NCBI GenBank assembly: GCA_964549275.1 | Contig: CAZJUP010000010.1 | Coordinates: 30,619 to 94,618 of the forward strand | From: CAZJUP01 sp964549275 | Lineage (GTDB): Bacteria; Fidelibacterota; Marinisomatia; Marinisomatales; TCS55 | Length of the DNA stretch: 64,000 bases | Direction of reading: 5' to 3' | Part shown: positions 44,548 through 54,630 of the stretch, piece after piece | Layout: every line of letters starts with the position of its first letter | How positions within the stretch are numbered: the first letter of the stretch is position 1 | Made by a program: the position numbers and the translations under genes | Notes under the pieces: model-generated | What the model saw: the letters and a program-made list of their open reading frames with translations, nothing else | What the model was told of the DNA's origin: nothing | Database searches by the model: none

Positions 44548-45597
44548 AATATACTCCGGAAGTAAACCAAATTCATTTTCAAATTCGTCTGCTATATTCC
44601 TAATCATTAGTTTACGATCGTTATGGTGCATAAATGCACTTTTCATGGCAATGATGGTCATTTCTCTAAAATCATGCAGTCTAAAGCCAAACAATTGCCG
44701 GGCTAAATAAAATTCATCGGTCAAGGTTGTTCCGGACATTAAACGATTATCTGTATTCAAGGTTACACGAATTCCCTGATCGTAATAGAATTTTATGGGA
44801 TGATGTTTTAAGGAGCGTACGGACCGGGTTTGCCAATTAGATGTAAGACAGATTTCAAGAGGAATTCGATGGTCATTGACATAGTTCATTAAATCACGAT
44901 CTTCCTTCAGCCGTGTACCGTGTCCGATTCTGTGAGCGCCACAATAATGAATCGCTTGGTGAATGGATGCTGGTCCAAAGGCTTCTCCTGCGTGGATTGT
45001 GGCATTAATATTGTGGTTAAGAATCATGTAAAAAGCTTCCCGATGGTCTTTTGCGGGAAAATTTTCTTCCGCACCGGCAAGATCAAATCCTACAACACCC
45101 TTATTTTTATATCTTAAAGTTAAATCAGCAAGTTTAAGGGAAACTTCGGCAGAAATGTTTCGTATTCCACACACAATAATTCCTGACTTTACACCAAAAT
45201 CATTTTCTGCCTTTTTTAATCCAAGTCTTACCGCTTCTACAGATTCCCCTGCCATCATCCCTTTTTCTGTATGGAGAATGGGAGAATACCGAATTTCAAT
45301 ATACTTTACATTTTCTTTTGCCACATCCTCAATGAGTTCATAGGCACATCTTTCGAGGCTTTCCGGAGTTTGCATGACACTGAGGGTTACGTTAAATCTG
45401 GCCAGGTATTCTTCCAGGGAACCCCGCTTTTTCCCTAGAACTAGAATCTTTCTCAAATCTTCTACACTGGAGGCAGGAAGTGAAATAGTATCCTTTTGTG
45501 CCAAGTCTAAAACGGTTTCTACTCGAACGCTGCCATCAAGATGACAGTGAAGCTCGACCTTTGGGAGGCGTTTCAGGAGGGATTTAGTTATTCTCAT
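44536..45597 (-). CDS. add: Adenosine deaminase
   Basis: Purine salvage enzyme making inosine from adenosine with a zinc ion. 353 residues. Zinc ligands HCHLDGS (His17, His19), HAGE, and TLNTDN with the metal-binding aspartate are present. ATGA overlap with the upstream OPT transporter gene. An adenine-type deaminase is a less likely alternative. Confidence 0.92.
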   Translation of the reverse strand: MRITKSLLKRLPKVELHCHLDGSVRVETVLDLAQKDTISLPASSVEDLRKILVLGKKRGSLEEYLARFNVTLSVMQTPESLERCAYELIEDVAKENVKYIEIRYSPILHTEKGMMAGESVEAVRLGLKKAENDFGVKSGIIVCGIRNISAEVSLKLADLTLRYKNKGVVGFDLAGAEENFPAKDHREAFYMILNHNINATIHAGEAFGPASIHQAIHYCGAHRIGHGTRLKEDRDLMNYVNDHRIPLEICLTSNWQTRSVRSLKHHPIKFYYDQGIRVTLNTDNRLMSGTTLTDEFYLARQLFGFRLHDFREMTIIAMKSAFMHHNDRKLMIRNIADEFENEFGLLPEYIENP

Positions 45598-47462
45598 TTT
45601 CTGGTTACGGATTTATAAATCCAATACATCACTGCCAGAAATGCAACCGGTCCGACTATACTAAATCCCTGTATTTGAAGCCACCAATCTTTTTGGCCTG
45701 TTAAAAAGATTGGGACAGCAACGAGTATACCCATTAACGCTTCTCCTGTAATCAATCCGGATGACATGAGCAATCCCCGTTTTTGTGAAGCTTCCGACCC
45801 TCCGGCTTTTTTTCCAAAGTGACTGATCATACCACCCAAAAAGATGGGAACTGTTAGCGTTATGGGCAAATAGATACCCACCGCCACCGCTAAAACAGGA
45901 ACACGAAAATCTGACCCCATTTCTTCCTGTCTAAGATCAATCAGTATAAGTACGATGGCGATTAAACCACCGATGTAAACAAAACTCCACGGAAGGTTTC
46001 CTGTAAAAACTCCGTCTGCAACGGATTTCATTAAAGTTGCCTGTGGGGCGGATAACGTTGGTGATCCAATGGTATAGGCCGTATGAAGAATGTCGAGTAC
46101 GAGACCGAGTACTACTGCTGCAGAAACGGTACCCACAATCTGCATCACTTGCTGTTTCCAGGGTGTCGCTCCCACGATGTGGCCTGCTTTTAAATCCTGA
46201 AGATTATCACCACCAATTGCAGCGGCACAGCAAACCACAGCCCCGACCATGATGGCACTGGCAGCGCCAACACCGGAACCGGTTCCAAGAATGGCTAAAA
46301 GCAATAACGAAGCGAATAGTATTGTGGCAATGGTTACCCCGGAAATGGGATTGTTGGATGAGCCCACTACACCGGCCATATAGGCGGCAACTGCTGAGAA
46401 TAGAAATCCAAAAACCATCATAACAACAGCCAGAAGAGCTGCAATTCCAATAGATCCGATAATTTCCATGTACAATAAAAATACAGGAACCAAGAGCGCA
46501 ACCAGGGCAATTCCCACATAATTGATGGGCAAATCCCTTTCTTCAAGCGGAGTGTATCCATCCTTTGAATGATTTTTAACCGAACTGAGACTAGCTTTGA
46601 TCCCTTGGACAAGGGGTTTAAATAATTTAATCAGAGACCAGACACCACCTACAACCATGGCCCCAACACCAAGGTATCGAATTTTTGAATTCCATATATT
46701 CCAGGCCGCATCGAGGGTATCACCCTCAAATCCTACCATAGCAGAATAAATAGGGATAGCCACGGCCCAGGAGATTAATCCGCCGGCAACCACTAAAATA
46801 CCGATATTTCTCCCTACAATATACCCAACTGAAATCAAGGCAGGTGATAAATCTGTTCCAATTCCGAAAATGGTTTTTCCGAAGGAAACTGCCCCGACTA
46901 ATTCTGCGTGCCACATGGCAAATCCTTGCTGGCAAACTTTCATACCTCCCCCGATAAGGCTGGCAATCCCGATAGTTTTTAGTCCTCCGGATCCATCATC
47001 AGCGCCCCCTTTTTTTGCTTTGTCTCCCGCTCGTAAGACTTCTGCTGTTGCCACACCTTCCGGATATTTTAATTTTGCTGTTACAATGAGAGCTCGGCGA
47101 AGTGGTACGGTAAAAAGAACACCTATGACCCCACCAATGGCCGCAATTTTTGCTACTTCAACATAATCAAATGAATTCCAATACCCCAATAATACCAAGG
47201 CTGGGATGGTAAAAATCACACCTGCCGCCAGGGATTCACCAGCGGAGGCTGCTGTCTGGACAATATTATTTTCTAAGATATTGGATTTTTTGAACGGGGC
47301 CAGTACTCCCATGGAGATCACCGCTGCCGGGATGGAGGCAGAAACGGTCATCCCTGCGAACAATCCTAAATAGGCATTGGCTCCAGCCAGTATCATAGAG
47401 AGAATGACTCCCAGAAAAATAGCTTTGATTGTGATTTCAGGAAGTTGCTTAGGGTTAGACAT
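45594..47462 (-). CDS. OPT-family oligopeptide transporter
   Basis: 622 residues, about 16 membrane helices, glycine-rich. The N-terminal region LPEITIKAIFLGVILSMILA and the GGDNLQDLKAGHIVGATPW segment are typical of prokaryotic OPT proteins. Substrates in this subgroup are peptides or metal-peptide complexes; not predictable here. First gene of a two-gene unit with add. Confidence 0.92.
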   Translation of the reverse strand: MSNPKQLPEITIKAIFLGVILSMILAGANAYLGLFAGMTVSASIPAAVISMGVLAPFKKSNILENNIVQTAASAGESLAAGVIFTIPALVLLGYWNSFDYVEVAKIAAIGGVIGVLFTVPLRRALIVTAKLKYPEGVATAEVLRAGDKAKKGGADDGSGGLKTIGIASLIGGGMKVCQQGFAMWHAELVGAVSFGKTIFGIGTDLSPALISVGYIVGRNIGILVVAGGLISWAVAIPIYSAMVGFEGDTLDAAWNIWNSKIRYLGVGAMVVGGVWSLIKLFKPLVQGIKASLSSVKNHSKDGYTPLEERDLPINYVGIALVALLVPVFLLYMEIIGSIGIAALLAVVMMVFGFLFSAVAAYMAGVVGSSNNPISGVTIATILFASLLLLAILGTGSGVGAASAIMVGAVVCCAAAIGGDNLQDLKAGHIVGATPWKQQVMQIVGTVSAAVVLGLVLDILHTAYTIGSPTLSAPQATLMKSVADGVFTGNLPWSFVYIGGLIAIVLILIDLRQEEMGSDFRVPVLAVAVGIYLPITLTVPIFLGGMISHFGKKAGGSEASQKRGLLMSSGLITGEALMGILVAVPIFLTGQKDWWLQIQGFSIVGPVAFLAVMYWIYKSVTRK

Positions 47463-47607
47463 GAGGAATCCTTAATTTTTTAACAGCAAAGGTAGTGAGA
47501 AACCTCTAAGTTCAGCAAGAAAATGAGACAATATGATTATTGTTTGGAATATCAATACTTTGCATTCCGTCTTTTATCCTGGTGTATGATTCCGTAATTT
47601 AAATAAG

Positions 47608-47692
47608 TGTATGGGGTGCTGTTTTGAACCAGACAAAGCGGCTGAGAACACACCCATTAACCTGATCTGGATAATACCAGCGTAGGGAGTCT
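47608..47692 (+). promoter_or_regulatory. TPP (THI-element) riboswitch
   Basis: Conserved core visible: GGGGTGC (47613-47619), CTGAGA (47642-47647), ACCTGATCTGGATAATACCA and GCGTAGGGA ending at 47688. These are near-identical to the TPP aptamer consensus. I could not align the closing P1 stem convincingly. AGGGAG at 47684-47689 is both aptamer 3' core and the ribosome binding site, 4 and 7 bases before two tandem ATGs, so control is most likely at translation initiation. Confidence 0.96.
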
Positions 47693-47693
47693 A

Positions 47694-50003
47694 ATGATGA
47701 AACCTATTTTTCCACTATTTATACTATCTGTTTATTGTTTTTCTGTATTGCCAGCCCAAGAGCCTGAAATCTTCGGGACGGTAAGGGATGGAAAAACAAA
47801 TACACCTCTTGTTGGCGTGAATATCGTTGTAGGCACAGAAGAGGGTACAACCACAAATCAAATCGGTAGATTTGAATTAAATGTGGCGCCAGGCACCCCT
47901 TTAACCATTACTCATATTGGATACGAAACAGTCAAAGTAACCGCCGGGGTGGATATGAATATTCTGCTGAAAAAAACAATTCTGATGGGTGAAGAAGTCC
48001 ATGTGAGTGCTACACGGGCTGTATCGGGTGTAACCCCCGTTTCTTTTTCGAATTTAACAGCTGAGGAAATAAATACGAGATTTACCGTGGAAGATGTCCC
48101 CATGGTTTTAGCTTCTGAGCCGGGGGTGTGGGCCTATGGTGAAAGTGGGAATGGGACAGGATATTCTTATGTCTCAATCCGAGGATTTGACCAAAGTCGA
48201 ATTGCGGTCATGCTGGATAATGTTCCCCTCAACGATAACGAAAGCCACCAAGTCTATTGGGTAGATCATGGTGATATTCTTAGCGATGCCAAGGATGTGC
48301 AAATTCAGAGAGGGATCGGTAACAGTCTATATGGATCCTCAGCCTTTGGGGGTTCTATTAATGTAGAAACCCAAATCTTTTCCCAAGATAGAGAAATGAG
48401 GTTATTGGCAGGTTCAGGTTCTTTTAACACAACAAAGCTGCAGGCCCGTTATAAATCGGGAACAGATTTCGGAAAAAATTTGAGTGTAATCCTTCGTGCA
48501 TCTCAAATTGAGTCAGACGGTTATAGAGAAGAACATCATAGTCTTCAAAAAGGAATGTTTTTTGGTTTAGAACATCGAAAATCGAAAATGACGAACCAGT
48601 TTCGGGTACTCATTGGATATGAAAATGCTAACTTGATGTGGGATGGAATCCACATGTCTGGTATCCAGGACAGAACCTTGAGGCGAGCAGGAAGTAAAGC
48701 CTACACCGACGATTTTTTACAGCAGATTTATTCACTAAATACATCAATGCCAATCAACGAAAATATTCACTTTCGTAATGTGAGTTACTTTGTTTCAGGA
48801 AAGGGCTATTATGAGGTGTTTAAAACAGGACGGGATTATTATTCTTATAATTTGGATATTAATGAGGAATATACAGATTCTCAGGAACAATCTTTAACGA
48901 CAGATCTGTTGAGGCGAAAATGGATTGTGAATAAATATTATGGAATTGTACCCACATTTACTTGGGAAAAAAGAAGCCTGAGGGCTGATATTGGTGGTGA
49001 GTTAAGATTTTATTCCGGGGATCATTTCGGGGAAGCGACAAACTTTTCAGATGAATCCCTGAGTGAAACCCTTGGGGATAGCTGGTATCGATATTATCAG
49101 TATTTAGGAAAGAAAAATTCTGTTACTGGTTTTGCCCATTTGGTGTGGTCTCCGGAAGATGCCCCTTTTGTTCTCATGGCTGATATTCAATCGCAAAACC
49201 ATCAATGGACTCTAAATCAAGAGACAATTGGGCATGCTGCAGGGCATAAACTATCCGCGGATTGGGATTTTCTAAATCCCCGTGTCGGTATGGTTTGGCA
49301 TTTCGGAGATAGTTTATTTGCTTTTGTAAATTATGGAAAAGCACAAAAAGAACCGGCTGATAATCAAATAATCAATGCGGATGATGTCTGGAGTAACCCG
49401 GTAATGGCCGCTGCTGAAGTTATCCATGATTCAGAGTTGGGCTTGGAATTTACTTTTCCTAAAGGCCGAGGACGATTAAATGTATATACGATTCAGTACC
49501 TCAATGAACAAATGAAAAATATTGATGTTGAACAGGAAGGCGAATATGATTACTATACAGCGGATTCAACGACACACTCTGGCGTGGAGTGGGAATGGAC
49601 ACACAGGTTCAACTCTAAATGGCGCCTTGCCGCAAACGGAGCTTTACAAATCAATACTTTTACGAATGGTAAAAATTTGCCCAATATTCCAGCTACTTTA
49701 TTCAATCTCTCATTAAACTATACGCCGAAAGAAACGATACTTTTATTTGCTCATTACAAATCTATAGGCCAAATGTGGATTGATAATGAAAATCGGGAAG
49801 AAGGATTAATTACTCCTTATACTTTACTCGATGTAGGGGCACAATTGGAATGGCAGAAATTTTCATTGATGTTAAAAATTAATAATGTGTTTAATAAATT
49901 GTATTCCACTTTTGGTTATGGATACGAGTGGGATGGATATCACGCTTATTATTGGCCGGGCGCAATTCGAAATTCTTTTCTAAATATGTCCTATAAATTT
50001 TAA
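47694..50003 (+). CDS. TonB-dependent receptor, predicted thiamine(-phosphate) uptake
   Basis: 769 residues: signal peptide (ending VLPAQ), carboxypeptidase-D-like domain (about 27-95, GTVRDGKTNTPLVGVNIVVG), plug (about 110-230, with VSIRGFDQSRIAVMLDNVPL), then a 22-strand-type barrel ending in FLNMSYKF with terminal Phe. A TPP riboswitch directly upstream makes thiamine or a precursor the predicted ligand, as for OMR1-type receptors of Bacteroidetes. Tandem ATG starts at 47694 and 47697; the second has better spacing to AGGGAG. The next gene is convergent, 10 bp away. Confidence 0.92.
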   Translation: MMKPIFPLFILSVYCFSVLPAQEPEIFGTVRDGKTNTPLVGVNIVVGTEEGTTTNQIGRFELNVAPGTPLTITHIGYETVKVTAGVDMNILLKKTILMGEEVHVSATRAVSGVTPVSFSNLTAEEINTRFTVEDVPMVLASEPGVWAYGESGNGTGYSYVSIRGFDQSRIAVMLDNVPLNDNESHQVYWVDHGDILSDAKDVQIQRGIGNSLYGSSAFGGSINVETQIFSQDREMRLLAGSGSFNTTKLQARYKSGTDFGKNLSVILRASQIESDGYREEHHSLQKGMFFGLEHRKSKMTNQFRVLIGYENANLMWDGIHMSGIQDRTLRRAGSKAYTDDFLQQIYSLNTSMPINENIHFRNVSYFVSGKGYYEVFKTGRDYYSYNLDINEEYTDSQEQSLTTDLLRRKWIVNKYYGIVPTFTWEKRSLRADIGGELRFYSGDHFGEATNFSDESLSETLGDSWYRYYQYLGKKNSVTGFAHLVWSPEDAPFVLMADIQSQNHQWTLNQETIGHAAGHKLSADWDFLNPRVGMVWHFGDSLFAFVNYGKAQKEPADNQIINADDVWSNPVMAAAEVIHDSELGLEFTFPKGRGRLNVYTIQYLNEQMKNIDVEQEGEYDYYTADSTTHSGVEWEWTHRFNSKWRLAANGALQINTFTNGKNLPNIPATLFNLSLNYTPKETILLFAHYKSIGQMWIDNENREEGLITPYTLLDVGAQLEWQKFSLMLKINNVFNKLYSTFGYGYEWDGYHAYYWPGAIRNSFLNMSYKF

Positions 50004-50013
50004 AAAAAACGAC

Positions 50014-51081
50014 TTAATCGGTAAAACGTCTTGCGATTCGTTTGGCGAGGGAACTCAAATTTCCGCCACTTCCTGAATTCACAAGGAGAGCAACCGTGAA
50101 ATCAGATTCAGGAAAGTGCATAAGCATTGCACGTCCTCCCATTGATCCTCCTGAATGCCCGACCCACTTTTTCCTGAATGCCGTATTACGAACTGACCAT
50201 CCCAAACCATAATAAGTCGAACTCCCATTTTCTAAAGTCAACGGAGTCTGGAGAAGGTTGAGAGTAGATGGAGAAATAAAGTTTGATTGGTTTAACTTCA
50301 AAATAAAGTTTATCAGATCATTTGTATTTCCAATAAACCCGCCTCCGGCCCATTTATAACTGTTATCTACCTTGGGTGCTTCTACCATGATATTATCCTC
50401 GGCTATATAAAATTTAGCCAGATTTGTGAGCAAGGAGTCTCGATGTTCTGCCATGATGGAATGAAGATTCAAAACAGAAAATACTGAATCCTCCATAAAT
50501 GATAGAAAATCCATTCCTGAGGCACCTTCCACAACTGCACTGACGAGGTTCCAACCATAACTGCTATATTTATATTTCGTCTTTGGTTTGAAGAGAAGTG
50601 TGTCATCCAGGAACAGGGATAAACCCGATGGAACAGAGGGGTAAAACTGATCATTCAAAAATTCATTGTTTCTATAATGGCGAATTCCTGCAATATGTCC
50701 CATGACATCTCTGGAAGTCACAGCCCATTTTTTATTCGGAAAATAAGGAACATATTTTTGTACGGGATCAAAAATGTCCACCAGGTTCTTTTCCATTAAT
50801 CGCCCCATAGCAATGGATGTGATTGTTTTGGAAATACTTCCGATTCTGAATCGGGTTTGGGATGTGACCGGAATTTTGTTTTTGAGGTCTGCAAATCCAA
50901 ATCCTTTACTCCAGATCAATTCCCCCTTATACCCGATGGATACCGATAATCCGGGAATGGAATTTTGAGACATAAAATTTTGAATAAGTTTAGTAGATTG
51001 AGATTCCGGCGAATAGTCCTGTTTATAATTACAGGAGATAATACCCAGAGAAATAAGTAGGAGAATGACTAATTGCTTCAA
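50014..51081 (-). CDS. Serine hydrolase, class C beta-lactamase family, lipoprotein
   Basis: 355 residues. Lipoprotein signal (lipobox IISC, Cys17). Catalytic SISK (SxxK) after RFRIG, tyrosine motif YSSYGWN, and the late GHSGG triad region are present. These enzymes act as D-Ala carboxypeptidases, esterases or peptidases; the substrate cannot be told. Follows the PPOX-fold gene on the same strand. Confidence 0.87.
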   Translation of the reverse strand: MKQLVILLLISLGIISCNYKQDYSPESQSTKLIQNFMSQNSIPGLSVSIGYKGELIWSKGFGFADLKNKIPVTSQTRFRIGSISKTITSIAMGRLMEKNLVDIFDPVQKYVPYFPNKKWAVTSRDVMGHIAGIRHYRNNEFLNDQFYPSVPSGLSLFLDDTLLFKPKTKYKYSSYGWNLVSAVVEGASGMDFLSFMEDSVFSVLNLHSIMAEHRDSLLTNLAKFYIAEDNIMVEAPKVDNSYKWAGGGFIGNTNDLINFILKLNQSNFISPSTLNLLQTPLTLENGSSTYYGLGWSVRNTAFRKKWVGHSGGSMGGRAMLMHFPESDFTVALLVNSGSGGNLSSLAKRIARRFTD

Positions 51082-51084
51082 AGC

Positions 51085-51738
51085 TTAATTTTCCAAAAAC
51101 TTCTCCAAATATTTCGGGAGTGAAATGTGTTCCGGCAGCTGGTCATCATTCATGGGTTTCCCAAACGATTGCTTTAGAGGGAGGACCCCCGCCCAAACAG
51201 GTAAATCGTAATCTTCCTTGTCATCGACAGGGGGTCCGGTTCTGATTTTGGCCGATGCTTCTACAATGGGAATCGCGATGACAGAAGTCTGTTTCAATTC
51301 ACGGGCATTGGGGGGTCGTACATCCTCCCATCTTCCGCGGATTAACTGCTCACTTATGGTCTTTAAAGCATCTATTTTTTCGGCTTCATCAGAAACAAAA
51401 CGCCCCTTTCCAAAAATTACGACAGATCGGTAATTCATTGAATGGTGGAAGGCAGAACGGGCTAAGACAATCCCATCAATATGGGTAAGGGTAACACAGA
51501 GTTCCTGCCCTTGTTGAATGCATTTTAAAAGCCGGCTTGCTGCTGAACCATGGATAAATAATTCCGTCCCTTTTCTTCCGCAAAGAGTGGGAATAACCAC
51601 GGGAGTGTTGTTATGGATAATCCCGATGTGGCAAATGGCTGTATCGTCAATAATGTTATAAAGAGTTTCCGTTTCAAAATTGCCCCTTTGTGGCAGCCGT
51701 TTGAGCCGAGTTCTGTCTGTAGGTTTTGATTGAGTCAT
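51085..51738 (-). CDS. Pyridoxamine-5'-phosphate-oxidase-fold flavin-binding protein
   Basis: 217 residues, single split-barrel domain (Pyridox_ox_2 / NimA-like): DDTAICHIGIIHNNTPVVIP, TELFIHGSAASRLL and YRSVVIFGKGRFV. Usually binds FMN or haem. Enzymatic role unknown; nitroimidazole-resistance-like proteins are relatives. Confidence 0.82.
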   Translation of the reverse strand: MTQSKPTDRTRLKRLPQRGNFETETLYNIIDDTAICHIGIIHNNTPVVIPTLCGRKGTELFIHGSAASRLLKCIQQGQELCVTLTHIDGIVLARSAFHHSMNYRSVVIFGKGRFVSDEAEKIDALKTISEQLIRGRWEDVRPPNARELKQTSVIAIPIVEASAKIRTGPPVDDKEDYDLPVWAGVLPLKQSFGKPMNDDQLPEHISLPKYLEKFLEN

Positions 51739-51880
51739 GATCTTTTTTCCCTTGTAAAAGGTAAAAGTTAACCCTCATGATCCTATAAAATAGTACTTAA
51801 AAATTTTATAATTCATTTATTCAAAAATGGTATAATTACGGTTCTCGTTTCTTAAAAGCCTGTCTTAACTTTGTCCCCTC

Positions 51881-54601
51881 ATGACTGCAGAAAAATCTCA
51901 GCGTAAACGCCTGTTTCTCATCGATGGTTATGCCATGCTGTATCGTGCTCACTTTGCCATGATTCGAAATCCACTGATTACCAGCTATGGTCTCCATACC
52001 TCGGCTCTCTTTGGATTTACAAACCAAGTCCTGAAACTGCTTCGCACAGAGAAACCTGATTACCTCATGGCAGCCTTTGATTCGTCCAAGAAAACGTTTC
52101 GTCATGAAAAATATCCGGAATACAAAGCTACTCGGGAAAAAATGCCTGAAGAGTTAAGGGAACAATTGCCTCATTTATGGAAACTGCTGAAGGCCATGAG
52201 AATCCCCACTTACGAGGAACCGGGGTGGGAAGCGGATGATATCATTGGAACGCTTGCAAAAAAGGGTGAAGATGCCGGATTAGATGTATTTATTGTGAGC
52301 GGGGATAAAGATTTTATGCAATTGGTCAATGAACATATCTTTCTTTATACTCCATCTGGACGTCAGGCTGAAATTAAAATATATGACCGAGATGGTGTCA
52401 TCAATAAATGGGGATTGCCCCCTGAAAAAATTATTGACCTGTTGGGTTTAATGGGGGATGCTTCAGACAATGTACCTGGTGTTGTCGGTGTGGGTGAAAA
52501 AACAGCCGTGAAACTATTAGATGAATATGGTACGCTAGAAAATGCCCTGGAACATGCCGATGACATTAAGAATAAGAGAGCCAGAGAAGGGATGCAGACC
52601 GGACGTGAAAATGCACTCTTAAGTAAGGAATTGGTCACCATTGATACTCAAATGGAGATCCAGGAGAATTTTGAAGATATGGCAACGGACGGGTTTGATA
52701 TTGCAGCAATGGATACCTTATTTAAGGAATTGGAATTTCAAGCTCTACAACCCCAGCTTAATGCATTCCATGGCGAGGTAAATGTCCAGGAAACCCGTTC
52801 CGATAAAGACTATATTTCCATCACGACACTTGATGCTCTTGATTCTTTCGTATCTTCTGTAAAACCGGGGACATTGTTATCCTTTGATTTAGAAACAACC
52901 TCAACGGATCCCATGAGAGCCGAAATTGTAGGGATCTCATTTTCTATAAAAGAAAATTCCGGGGTTTATATACCCCTTGTTTATAAAGACAAAAAGGGCA
53001 CCCACTTTGGAGAGAATGAATTGGGGATAGTCCTTGAGAAAATTCGGCCAATGATGGAATCGCCGTCCATCCCAAAAACAGGGCAAAATGTAAAGTATGA
53101 TGCATTAATCTTTAAACGATTCGGGATGGAGGTTAAAGGTATTGTTTTTGATACTATGGTTGCCGCACACTTGGTGAAACCGGAAAACCGTTCCTATAAA
53201 TTAGATAATTTGAGTGTCGAGCTGTTGAATTACCGTATGGTTCCCATTGAAGATCTAATTGGTAAAGGACGAAACCAAAGTTCCATGGCCGAAGTTGAAC
53301 TGGATAAAATTACCTTTTATGCAGCTGAAGATGCAGATGTGGCGCTGCAAATCACCAAGATTCTGAAAGAAAAACTTGAAGAAGAAGGCTTAACCAAGTT
53401 TTTTGAGACTGTAGAACTTTCCGTCTTACCTGTTCTGCTAAATATGGAATACAATGGTGTCTATGTAGAAGGTCAAATGCTTCAGGATATGTCTCTGGAA
53501 TTAGGAAAGAAAATAGAAGATTTGATCCGGAAGATACAGACGGAAGCCGGGGTTGAGTTTAATGTGAATTCCACCCAGCAGTTGGCCAATGTTTTATTCG
53601 ATATTAAAGGACTCCAACCCATTAAAAAACGGTCTACAGCTGAAGGAGTCTTGGAGCACCTCAAGGATCAGGATCCTCTCCCCGGACTCATATTGGACTA
53701 CCGGAAAATGAACAAATTGAAAAATACATATTTGGATACTTTACCGGAACTGATCCATCAGGAAACACATCGGATTCACAGCACATTTTCTCAGGTCATT
53801 GCCGCCACTGGGCGTTTATCATCCAGTAATCCCAATTTCCAAAATATTCCAATTCGGAGGGAGATGGGTCGGGAAATTCGAAAAGCGTTTAAGGCCCAGA
53901 AATCAGGATGGAAGATTTTTTCAGCAGATTATTCTCAAATTGAACTTCGTATTATGGCCCATTTAAGCAGGGATGAAGCTTTGGTGGATGCTTTTAATCA
54001 TGGGCAGGATATCCATACACGAACTGCCAGTGATGTGTTTGGCGTTCCCATGAAGGATGTTTTACCGGAAATGCGTCGAACAGCTAAAATTGTTAATTTT
54101 GGATTAATTTATGGTGCGGGCCCATTTCGTTTGGCTCAGGAATTGGGCATACCCCAGGGTGAAGCAAAAACAATCATTGAGGCATATTTTCAACAATATT
54201 CCGGCATAAAACGATATATTGACTCCACTATTGAAAAAGCACGGGAAACTCACTATGTGGAAACAATGTTAGGACGAAAACGCCCTGTATGGAATATTGA
54301 TAGCGAAAACCATCTCCATCGGGAAGCAGCAAAAAGAATGGCAATCAATATGCCCATTCAGGGAACCAATGCAGAGATGATTAAATTGGCTATGGTTGCG
54401 ATTCAACGTGAATTGATATCCGGAAAGTTTTCAGCAAAAATGGTACTCCAAATTCACGATGAATTGCTGTTTGAACTTCCGGAAGAAGAATTGGAAGACC
54501 TCAAGCCCGTAGTCATTGGCAAGATGGAAAATGCCCTGAAACTTTCTGTCCCCGTCATTGTGGATTGTGGTGTGGGGGATTCCTGGTTTGAGGCCCATTA
54601 A
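51881..54601 (+). CDS. polA: DNA polymerase I
   Basis: Repair and Okazaki-processing polymerase, 906 residues. N-terminal 5' nuclease (about 1-290, FLIDGYAMLYRAHFAM, YEADDIIG-like GWEADDIIG), central 3'-5' exonuclease with intact catalytic motifs (FDLETTSTD, NVKYD, YAAEDADVA) so proofreading is probably active, and the polymerase domain with SADYSQIELRIMAHLS, RRTAKIVNFGLIYG and QIHDELLFE. No unusual features. Confidence 0.97.
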   Translation: MTAEKSQRKRLFLIDGYAMLYRAHFAMIRNPLITSYGLHTSALFGFTNQVLKLLRTEKPDYLMAAFDSSKKTFRHEKYPEYKATREKMPEELREQLPHLWKLLKAMRIPTYEEPGWEADDIIGTLAKKGEDAGLDVFIVSGDKDFMQLVNEHIFLYTPSGRQAEIKIYDRDGVINKWGLPPEKIIDLLGLMGDASDNVPGVVGVGEKTAVKLLDEYGTLENALEHADDIKNKRAREGMQTGRENALLSKELVTIDTQMEIQENFEDMATDGFDIAAMDTLFKELEFQALQPQLNAFHGEVNVQETRSDKDYISITTLDALDSFVSSVKPGTLLSFDLETTSTDPMRAEIVGISFSIKENSGVYIPLVYKDKKGTHFGENELGIVLEKIRPMMESPSIPKTGQNVKYDALIFKRFGMEVKGIVFDTMVAAHLVKPENRSYKLDNLSVELLNYRMVPIEDLIGKGRNQSSMAEVELDKITFYAAEDADVALQITKILKEKLEEEGLTKFFETVELSVLPVLLNMEYNGVYVEGQMLQDMSLELGKKIEDLIRKIQTEAGVEFNVNSTQQLANVLFDIKGLQPIKKRSTAEGVLEHLKDQDPLPGLILDYRKMNKLKNTYLDTLPELIHQETHRIHSTFSQVIAATGRLSSSNPNFQNIPIRREMGREIRKAFKAQKSGWKIFSADYSQIELRIMAHLSRDEALVDAFNHGQDIHTRTASDVFGVPMKDVLPEMRRTAKIVNFGLIYGAGPFRLAQELGIPQGEAKTIIEAYFQQYSGIKRYIDSTIEKARETHYVETMLGRKRPVWNIDSENHLHREAAKRMAINMPIQGTNAEMIKLAMVAIQRELISGKFSAKMVLQIHDELLFELPEEELEDLKPVVIGKMENALKLSVPVIVDCGVGDSWFEAH

Positions 54602-54630
54602 ACTAAACATCTAAATCGGTAACACGCATT

